Translations under genes and position numbers: made by a program
Source: Oscheius sp. JU75
Taxonomy: Eukaryota > Nematoda > Chromadorea > Rhabditida > Rhabditidae
Length of the DNA stretch: 64,000 nucleotides
Assembly (NCBI GenBank): GCA_037178855.1
Contig: JASJZC010000004.1
Location: 62,001-126,000, forward strand
Reading direction: 5' to 3'
The notes under the pieces: model-generated
Databases searched by the model: none
Told to the model about the DNA's origin: nothing
The model's input: the letters and a program-made list of their open reading frames with translations, nothing else
In this document: piece by piece, positions 56,501 to 64,000 of the stretch
How the letters are laid out: each line of letters starts with the position of its first letter
Position numbering within the stretch: the stretch's first letter is position 1

Positions 56501-58498
56501 ATTGAGCTGATCTGTGCCGCTACTTCAGAAGCGGTTTTTGTTCTCAGGGCACGTAGTATGACGTATTTTGTTAAATGGTCTTGATAAACTGCTATGAACT
56601 TCCATTCACCATCTGGTTTCGACTGCATGTCGATCAGATCTAGCTGTATATTGAAAAAATAATAAGCAAACAAAAAAGCTAACCTGACAGCGCTGATTCC
56701 TTCTTGTGCTGATCAAAGGCTTGACGACGACTCCCTTCTTCGGTCTTCCTTTCTTCAGAGGGCAGATCGAACAGCAGGAAACGAATAGTGTTACAAGTTC
56801 TCTAAATTGAATTATGTATTGGTAAAAAAAAACTACTGACTGTGTGATTCCATAATACCGCTTTACTTTCTTCCACATTGTATCGCGTCCATAACATCCA
56901 CCCGTCGAATGAGCCACGTAGAGCATTTCGAAGGCACGTTCTGGCGTCAAAACAATCTGTCCACTGCGCAAAAGCTCGGTTTTTCCGTTGATTACGCTTG
57001 ATTGGAACCTAAATAATGCTGCAATACCCAAAACAAAAAACCTTGTGGCATAGTTCCTGCGTACTTGGTCATCGACGAATTTCTCTCCATCTTGTCGCTT
57101 CTGAACGGCTTCTTTGATCGTCTTGTAGTTTTCTTCGGACTTAATTTTCGTGTCCTTTTTCCTGCTGACGTATTCTTCTAGTCTCTGGCTGAATCGGCGT
57201 TTGTGCTCGTCTTTTCCGTGGATTTCTGGTGCGTTTTGCGAGCTCATCGCTGGAATAATGACAAATTGGATGAAAGCTGAAGAAAGCAAGAGACATCAAT
57301 GAAAACAAGACAGAATAATAAAAAAAAAACTGAAGACCAAATATAAAAAACGGAACCAATTATTTCCGTGAATTTCCTAACGATTTTATGTTCAAGGGGT
57401 TATTTTACGCCCTGACAACAAAAAATGCAGTGAAAGAAGAAAAAAAAAGACGAAAATGGGCGAAAATTGAATAAAACGACGTAAATTATTCAAACTGTTC
57501 AATTCTAACTGAAAATGTTCAATTCCAACTGAAACTGTTCAATACAAACTAGTTGGTATTGAACGTTCAATTCCAACTAGTTGGGTTCAATACCAACTAG
57601 TTTGTATTGAACGTTCAATTTCAACTAGTTGCGTTCAATACCAACGGATGTTCAATTCCAACTGCAACATATATACTTCTTCCTTAAAACAGTTTTAGTA
57701 TGTTACTTGATGAATACCACCAACTTTTGAAGATCGGCGATCTCGGAATCGTAAAAATGGGGACGATTATCTCAGATGTTCTTCAGTGTGTATATACCTC
57801 GGACAGCGGAACCCGTGGGTATCGCGCTCCTGAAATCATTGACGGAAATGTGGATACCTGCACTCCAAAAGTCGACGTTTTTGGTCTTGGTCGCTCAATA
57901 TGGAGCATGATTTTCCGCTGCGATCCAAAAGAACCGCTCGAACAAATACTGACAATGAAAGTGACGGTGTCTCCTACAATATGGGATTATGTGCAAAAGT
58001 TAGTAACACTGTACTTCCACAACTTGTGTTTTCAGAATGATGGCACACGACCCGGACTCGCGTCCAACTATGGCGGAAGTTTTCACCTTCTTTGAAGGAC
58101 AGTTGAATCGTTTACCGACACAGTCGGATCCTGCTGGAGACATCACCACTCAGCCCGCTAGCAGGATCATTTTCAACGCTCCCTTTAACAACAAGCTGAC
58201 TTATCCGCTCAAGATTACTAACACCACTGCCAATTACATCGGATGGGCCATCAAATCCTCTAACATGAAGCATCTGTCCGCAGAACCCTCCTGTGGACGT
58301 CTCGGCCCGAATGAAGCTGCAGTGGTGGCTGTCAGCTGCGGACCCTTTGTGTACGGACAAAGGGATAATGATGACTGTATTGTCATCGAGTGGACTAAAG
58401 TGTCGGATGGCGATACCAAAGAGTTTTGTCATGAATGGTTTCAAGAAGATAGAGTGGTGCAAAAGAAGAAGAAGCTTTCCATCGAATACAACCCGTAG
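53540..58498 (+). CDS. Helical-domain protein kinase with C-terminal MSP domain (copy C, intact)
   Basis: Exons in order: IKFLHGERLYALAHHLRFVE; MFCEEMNSTLDFGSLLIYYH; YLNIEQVESLEEKLRQRQQA (coiled coil); QQQCINRLVDTLESFPMLKE; FLYKKLTTSTKSVPLDQLKC ending SNDWGNVLAGAI. The kinase domain has LSSGGQADVQLV, PVAAKLF, NPHIVSLYGYVV, MEFCKGGSLDS, IHRDVKPQN, KIGDLG, SGTRGYRAPE, DVFGLGRSIWSMIF and RPTMAEVFTFFEGQL. It continues without a break into an MSP domain: TQPASRIIFNAPFNNKLTYP, LKITNTTANYIGWAIKSS, CGRLGPNEAAVVAVSCGPF, DCIVIEWTKV and the end KKLSIEYNP. Splice phases are consistent. The KPQN Asn codon is split by an intron holding a 2.7-kb transposon. The true start upstream of 53560 is unknown. MSP domains bind partners such as FFAT-type peptides or other MSPs in nematode sperm; the kinase-MSP link suggests a sperm role, but this is inference. 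Confidence 0.75.
54932..57669 (-). mobile_element. Ginger-type (integrase-like) DNA transposon in a kinase intron
   Basis: The ends are inverted repeats of about 300 bp (TGTTACAGTTGGAATTGAAC at the left; CAATTCCAACTGCAACA at the right) built from many GGTATTGAACGTTCAATT sub-repeats. Both ends are flanked by TATATA (54926-54931 and 57670-57675), consistent with a short target duplication. The cargo is one spliced minus-strand integrase gene. Confidence 0.85.
55305..57247 (-). CDS. Ginger/KRBA2-like integrase-transposase
   Basis: Spliced on the minus strand. The N-terminal region reads HGKDEHKRRFSQRLEEYVSR. Then comes an integrase zinc-binding-type region (MLYVAHSTGGCYGRDTMWKK, CCSICPLKKGRPKKG). 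The DDE core has LDLIDMQSKPDGEWKFIAVY with HLTKYVILRAL, PPGILQTDNGREFANAT and SQGSVERCN, so D, D and E are present. WAELLDTVQFVKNTRFHRG follows. The C-terminal part has an acidic stretch, VGTSVLVAIPDVDRPKIGAR, and a Cys-rich tail (HHHCNCNGKCDSNRCSCKS). This order is that of Ginger elements and their domesticated KRBA2/SCAND3-like relatives. No frame break was seen in the core, so it may be recently active. Confidence 0.8.
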
Positions 58499-58499
58499 A

Positions 58500-58872
58500 G
58501 ACTAGAATAAAAAAGACTTTCTTTCCGAAACCAGGAACGTTTATTGTAGAGAGCTTATGAAATGTTCTGTGAAGAGATAAATAGTACTTTGGACTTTGGA
58601 TCGCTGCTCATTTATTATCATGTACGATCGACAAAAAGTATCAATTTTCATTTGGTTATAGGTGCTGAAAAAGTACTTGAACAAGAAACAAGTTAAACGT
58701 TTGGAGAAAAAACTTCGACAGCGTCAACATATAGAACAATTTTTTCCGAAGTATTTCTATGATTCAGAACAAGTGAAACATGCAAACATCAGAAAATGGA
58801 CTGAATTTTATCCATATGTATTCTTTCTATCATTTGTAAAAGTTTTTCTGGTAAGTTTCGTCACCCGCCTTT
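58500..58872 (+). pseudogene. Partial third copy of the kinase-gene helical exons
   Basis: Directly after the stop of the kinase-MSP gene the sequence repeats the helical exons: ATGTTCTGTGAAGAGATAAA, LNKKQVKRLEKKLRQRQHIE, and WTEFYPYVFFLSFVKVFL with its donor. It is cut at about 58877 by the repeat array, so no kinase domain follows. This shows that the unit was tandemly repeated. Confidence 0.8.
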
Positions 58873-58877
58873 GATTT

Positions 58878-61750
58878 TTGTTGGAACAAGCATAATTACC
58901 AGGCGGAATTACCTTGTTCTCTTTTATATAACAAGCTAGGCTGCCGCCCCTTCGGGGCGGTAGCCTAACTTGTTGGGCCCCTTGAGGCATATCTACCTTG
59001 TCCTTTCCCCAGCAAAAACGATTGCTGATGTCATTTCTAATAAGTGAAACTCACTTTCCACTCTTTGACCCCACTTTCTATCCCTCAAACCCACTTCCCT
59101 TTCACTCTTTGAACCCATTCCTCAACCTAACTCCCTGTCCAAGTTAGGCTACGCCCCTTCGGGTTTAATGCCAGTAATAATCAGATTCTTCCAAAACTGC
59201 TCGATTCCTATTTTCATCTGTCCAACTGTCGTGACCCTCTCCTCCCACTTCAACCTGTCCGCATTCCCTCCAATCGGGGTACCGTGACAGAAGCAACGTT
59301 TCCCCAACGAAGCCATCTCCCAAACTGACTTGATTTGGCTTGACTTGCCAACAATTAGTGTGCGCACAAAATAGTGCACACTAATTGGCAATATTGGCTT
59401 CAGACAGACAGACAGAGACGCGAGGACAATTTAAAATAGACAAGTTAGGCTACGCCCCTTCGGGGCTCATTGAACCCACTTCCAATTCGTCAAAAACCAC
59501 TGAATCCACTTACCTTTCTTCTAACCCACTTCCTATATCCCAAGTCACTTCCCATTCTTTTAACCCATTTCTTATTCTATAAACAGATTCTCTTACCCTT
59601 GTACCCACTTCCCACAACTCGAAAAACGTCCCATCCCATTTCCCTTTCACTTTTTGAACCCAATCTCCTTGAATTAAACCCGCTTCCCACCCTTTGAACC
59701 CATTTCCTATCCCTCGAACCCTCTTCCACTCTTTAAACTCACTTTTTACCTTTTGAACCCTCTTCCCTATCCTACTTCCTATCTTTTGAATCTTCTTCTC
59801 ACCCTTTGAAACCGTTTTCTATCTCTCGACACACCCCAACTCCCTATCCAAGTAATGCTATCGCCCCTAGAGGGGCTCAATGACAGTCATAATCTGATTC
59901 CTTTGATCTTTACCTGGTTTCTATTTTTTTCTGTCAGCCTGTCTTGGTCCCCTTCCCTCTAACTTCAAGCCGCCCGCATGTTTCCCGCCAGTTGAGCTAC
60001 CCTGACAGAAGCAACATTCTTTCAAAAAAGCTATCCCCAAACTGATACCCCCTTCGGGGCGGTAGCCTAACTTGTTGGGCTCCTTGAGGCATATCTACCT
60101 TGCCCTTTCCCCAGCAAAAACGATTGCTAATGACCATTTCTAATCAGTGAAACCCACTTCCCACTCTTTGACCCCACTTTCTATCCCTCAACCCGCTTCC
60201 TTTTCACTCTTTGAACCCATTTCCCATTCCTCGACCCAACTCCCTGTCCAAGTATTGCTATCGTCCCTTGGGGCTCAAAATAAAGCCTCATTCCTTCCAA
60301 AACTGCTCGATTTCTACTTTCTTCTGTCCAACTGTCGTGACCCTTTCCTCCCACTTCAACCTGTCCGCATTCCCTCCAATCGGGGTACCGTGATAGGAAC
60401 AACCTTTCCCCAACGAAGCCATCTCCCAAACTGACTCGATTTGGCTAGACTTGCAAACAATTAGTGTGCGCACAAAATAGTGCACACTAATTGGCAATAT
60501 TGGCTTCAGACAGACAGAGACGCGAGGACAATTTAAAATAGACAAGTTAGGCCGCCGCCCCTTCGGGGCGGTAGCCTAACTTGTTGCGCACCTTGAGGCA
60601 TATCTACCTTGTCCTTTCCCCAGCAAAAACGATTGCTAATGACCATTTCTAATCAGTGAAACCCACTTCTCACTCTTTGACCCCACTTCCCTTTCACTCT
60701 TTGAACCCATTTTTCCGATTTCTAGACCTAACTGCCTGTCCAAGTATTGCTATCGTCCCTGGGGAGCACAAAGACAGTTATATCCTCTGATACCTTTGAA
60801 TTTTGCCCGGTTTCTATTCCCTTCTGCCAGCCTGTACTGGTCCTTCTCTCTCACTTCGCCCTGTTCGCATTTTCCGCGCCAGTCGAGCTACCATGACAGA
60901 AGCAACGTTCTCCCAAAGAAGGTATCTCCCGAACTGACTTGACTTGCAAACAATTAGTGTGCGCACAAAATAGTGCACACTAATTGTCAATTAGGGCTTC
61001 AGACAGACAGACAGACAGACAGACAGAGACGCGAGGACAATTTAAAATAGACAAGTTAGGCCGCCGCCCCTTCGGGACAGTAGCCTAACTTGTTGCGCAC
61101 CTTGAGGCATATCTACCTTGTCCTTTCCCCCAGCAAAAACGATTGCTAATGACCATTTCTAATCAGTGAAATCCACTTCCCACTCTTTGACTCCACTTTC
61201 TATCCCTCAAACCCACTTCCCTTTCACTTTTTGAACCCATTTTTCTAATTTCTCGACCCAACTCCCTGTCCAAGTATTGCTATCGTCCCTGGGGTGTCAA
61301 TGACAGTTATATCCTCTGATGTCTTTGAATTTTGCCTGGTTTCTATTCCCTTCTGTCAGCCTGTACTGGTACTTCTCTCTCACTTCGCCCTATTCGCATT
61401 TTCCGCGCCAGTCGAAAAACTGCTCGATTTCTACTACTTTCTGTCTAACTGTCGTGACCCTTTCCTGTCTGCATTCCCTCCAATCGAAGTACCGTGACAG
61501 GAACAACGTCCTCCCAACGAAGTTAGGCTACGCCCCTTCGGGGCTCAGTAATAATCTGATTCTTCCAAAACTGCTTGATTTCTACTTCCTTCTGTCCAAC
61601 TGTCGTGACCCTTTCCCTCCAATCGAGGTACCGTGACAGGAGCAACGTCCTCCCAACGAAGCTTTCCCCCAAACTGACTCGATTTGGCTTGACTTGCAAA
61701 CAATTAGTGTGCGCACAAAATAGTGCACACTAATTGGCAATATTGGCTTC

Positions 61751-61781
<31 letters not shown>

Positions 61782-64000
61782 GACGCGAGGAAATTTTATA
61801 CTAGACAAGCTAGGCTGCCGCCCCTTCGGGGCGGTAGCCTAACTTGTTGTGCCCCTTGAGGCATATCTACCTTACCCTTTCCCCAGCAAAAACGATTGCT
61901 GATGTCATTTCTAATAAGTGAAACTCACTTTCCACTCTTTGACCCCACTTTCTATCCCTCAAACCCACTTCCCTTTCACTCTTTGAACCCATTTCCCATT
62001 CCTCAACTAAGCTCCCTGTCCAAGTAATGCTAACGCCCCTTGGGGAAAATAAAGCTTCATTCCTTCCAAAACTGCTCGATTTCTACTTTCTTCTGTCCAA
62101 CTGTCCCTTTCCTCCCACTTCAACCTGTCCGCATTCCCTCCAATCGAGGTAGCGTGACAGAAGCAACGTTTCCGCAAGGAAGCTACTTCCCGAACTGACT
62201 CGATTCGGCTTGACTTGCAAACAATTAGTGTGCGCACAAAATAGTGCACACTAATTGGCAATATTGGCTTCCGACAGACAGACAGACAGACAGACAGACA
62301 GAGACGCTAGGACAATTTAAAATAGACAAGTTAGGCTACGCCCCTTCGGGGCTCATTGAACCCACTTCCAATTCGTCAAAAACCACTGAATCCACTTACC
62401 TTTCTTCTAACCCACTTCCTATATCCCAAGTCACTTCCCATTCTTTTAACCCATTTCTTATTCTATAAACAGATTCTCTTACCCTTGTACCCACTTCCCA
62501 CAACTCGAAAAACGTCCCATCCCATTTCCCTTTCACTTTTTGAACCCAATCTCCTTGAATTAAACCCGCTTCCCACCCTTTGAACCCATTTCCTATCCCT
62601 CGAACCCTCTTCCACTCTTTAAACTCACTTTTTACCTTTTGAACCCTCTTCCCTATCCTACTTCCTATCTTTTGAATCTTCTTCTCACCCTTTGAAACCG
62701 TTTTCTATCTCTCGACACACCCCAACTCCCTATCCAAGTAATGCTATCGCCCCTAGAGGGGCTCAATGACAGTCATAATCTGATTCCTTTGATCTTTACC
62801 TGGTTTCTATTTTTTTCTGTCAGCCTGTCTTGGTCCCCTTCCCTCTAACTTCAAGCCGCCCGCATGTTTCCCGCCAGTTGAGCTACCCTGACAGAAGCAA
62901 CATTCTTTCAAAAAAGCTATCCCCAAACTGATACCCCCTTCGGGGCGGTAGCCTAACTTGTTGGGCTCCTTGAGGCATATCTACCTTGCCCTTTCCCCAG
63001 CAAAAACGATTGCTAATGACCATTTCTAATCAGTGAAACCCACTTCCCACTCTTTGACCCCACTTTCTATCCCTCAACCCGCTTCCTTTTCACTCTTTGA
63101 ACCCATTTCCCATTCCTCGACCCAACTCCCTGTCCAAGTATTGCTATCGTCCCTTGGGGCTCAAAATAAAGCCTCATTCCTTCCAAAACTGCTCGATTTC
63201 TACTTTCTTCTGTCCAACTGTCGTGACCCTTTCCTCCCACTTCAACCTGTCCGCATTCCCTCCAATCGGGGTACCGTGATAGGAACAACCTTTCCCCAAC
63301 GAAGCCATCTCCCAAACTGACTCGATTTGGCTAGACTTGCAAACAATTAGTGTGCGCACAAAATAGTGCACACTAATTGGCAATATTGGCTTCAGACAGA
63401 CAGAGACGCGAGGACAATTTAAAATAGACAAGTTAGGCCGCCGCCCCTTCGGGGCGGTAGCCTAACTTGTTGCGCACCTTGAGGCATATCTACCTTGTCC
63501 TTTCCCCAGCAAAAACGATTGCTAATGACCATTTCTAATCAGTGAAACCCACTTCTCACTCTTTGACCCCACTTCCCTTTCACTCTTTGAACCCATTTTT
63601 CCGATTTCTAGACCTAACTGCCTGTCCAAGTATTGCTATCGTCCCTGGGGAGCACAAAGACAGTTATATCCTCTGATACCTTTGAATTTTGCCCGGTTTC
63701 TATTCCCTTCTGCCAGCCTGTACTGGTCCTTCTCTCTCACTTCGCCCTGTTCGCATTTTCCGCGCCAGTCGAGCTACCATGACAGAAGCAACGTTCTCCC
63801 AAAGAAGGTATCTCCCGAACTGACTTGACTTGCAAACAATTAGTGTGCGCACAAAATAGTGCACACTAATTGTCAATTAGGGCTTCAGACAGACAGACAG
63901 ACAGACAGACAGAGACGCGAGGACAATTTAAAATAGACAAGTTAGGCCGCCGCCCCTTCGGGACAGTAGCCTAACTTGTTGCGCACCTTGAGGCATATCT
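58878..64000 (-). repeat. Inverted tandem array of the TCTG/palindrome complex repeat
   Basis: At least nine units on the minus strand, each with the GC-rich hairpin (GCCGCCCCTTCGGGGCGG inside CAAGTTAGGC...), a purine/pyrimidine-biased middle (CCCACTTCC, TTTGAACCCA), the 34-bp AATTAGTG...CACTAATT palindrome, an (AGAC)n run and GACGCGAGGACAATTTAAAAT. Some units carry an alternative middle (CAATGACAGTCATAATCTG type). Frames in this region are shadows of repeats. Confidence 0.95.
59405..64000. repeat. 2,886-bp higher-order tandem duplication
   Basis: The sequence from about 59405 to 61114 recurs at about 62291-64000 with an offset of exactly 2,886 bp over more than 1.7 kb, including microsatellite length where checked (60961 to 63847; 61031 to 63917). 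The intervening part (61115-62290) and 58925-59404 are related but less similar. It runs off the window end. Confidence 0.9.

Noticed and set aside
62007..62261. Open frame found identically at 3278-3532 and several similar ones at 59-63.4 kb and 39-40.5 kb
   Set aside because: They lie inside the complex repeat, start in the palindrome and carry the microsatellite or hairpin in their reading; no codon-like constraint is visible.
58878..64000. CRISPR-like or viral terminal repeat array
   Set aside because: Units are hundreds of bases long with microsatellites and hairpins, in a eukaryotic context with introns and SL1 RNA; no spacer-repeat pattern exists.

Overview
This is a piece of nuclear genome from a chromadorean nematode. 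Five SL1 spliced-leader RNA genes carry the complete 22-nt SL1 leader and an Sm site. The protein families agree: transthyretin-like protein, nematode CHK/DUF1679 kinase-like protein, Srg-type serpentine receptors and an MSP domain. Most introns are only 35-60 bp.

Layout. 0-2.4 kb: the tail of an unknown gene, then an otopetrin-like membrane protein. 2.9-4.05 kb: an exon fragment and two copies of a complex repeat. 4.2-6.24 kb: a 511-aa ZC3H14/Nab2-type zinc-finger protein with four NPF motifs. 6.4-8 kb: tRNA-Asn and a His-rich two-TM protein. 8.3-11.3 kb: four SL1 RNA genes on the minus strand. 11.8-13 kb: a secreted peptide gene and a transthyretin-like gene. 15-24 kb: a second otopetrin-like gene, a small unknown protein, a CHK kinase-like gene, a pepsin-like protease and a Cys-rich secreted peptide.

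From 24.4 to 58.9 kb lies a rearranged tandem family of cullin-like genes. Only copy B (36.06-41.17 kb) keeps the C-terminal neddylation domain. Copies A (25.4 kb) and C (50.8 kb) lack it and are each followed by an unknown helical module (X-Y) and then a gene with a helical region, a protein kinase domain and a C-terminal MSP domain. The MSP domain is intact at 58.5 kb and broken by a frameshift and a LINE at 31.7 kb. The intact kinase-MSP gene carries a complete Ginger-type transposon in a small intron. Between the units lie RTE-like LINE and mariner remnants, a COX15-like gene with an SL1 RNA gene in its last intron, a dihydropyrimidinase pseudogene, two Srg-like receptor loci and an SDR exon fragment.

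The end of the window (58.9-64 kb) is a tandem array of a repeat family with a TCTG microsatellite, a 34-bp palindrome and a GC-rich terminal hairpin. It contains a 2,886-bp higher-order duplication that runs off the window. The same family is inserted near 3.2-4.0, 38.6-40.75 and 50.3 kb.

Exon models were made by eye from GT-AG sites, reading-frame phase and comparison between paralogues. Family calls rest on motif recognition, not searches. The most interesting candidates are the helical-kinase-MSP family linked to cullin copies, the SL1 RNA gene nested in the COX15-like gene, and the COX15-like protein that has lost three of four expected heme-ligand histidines.
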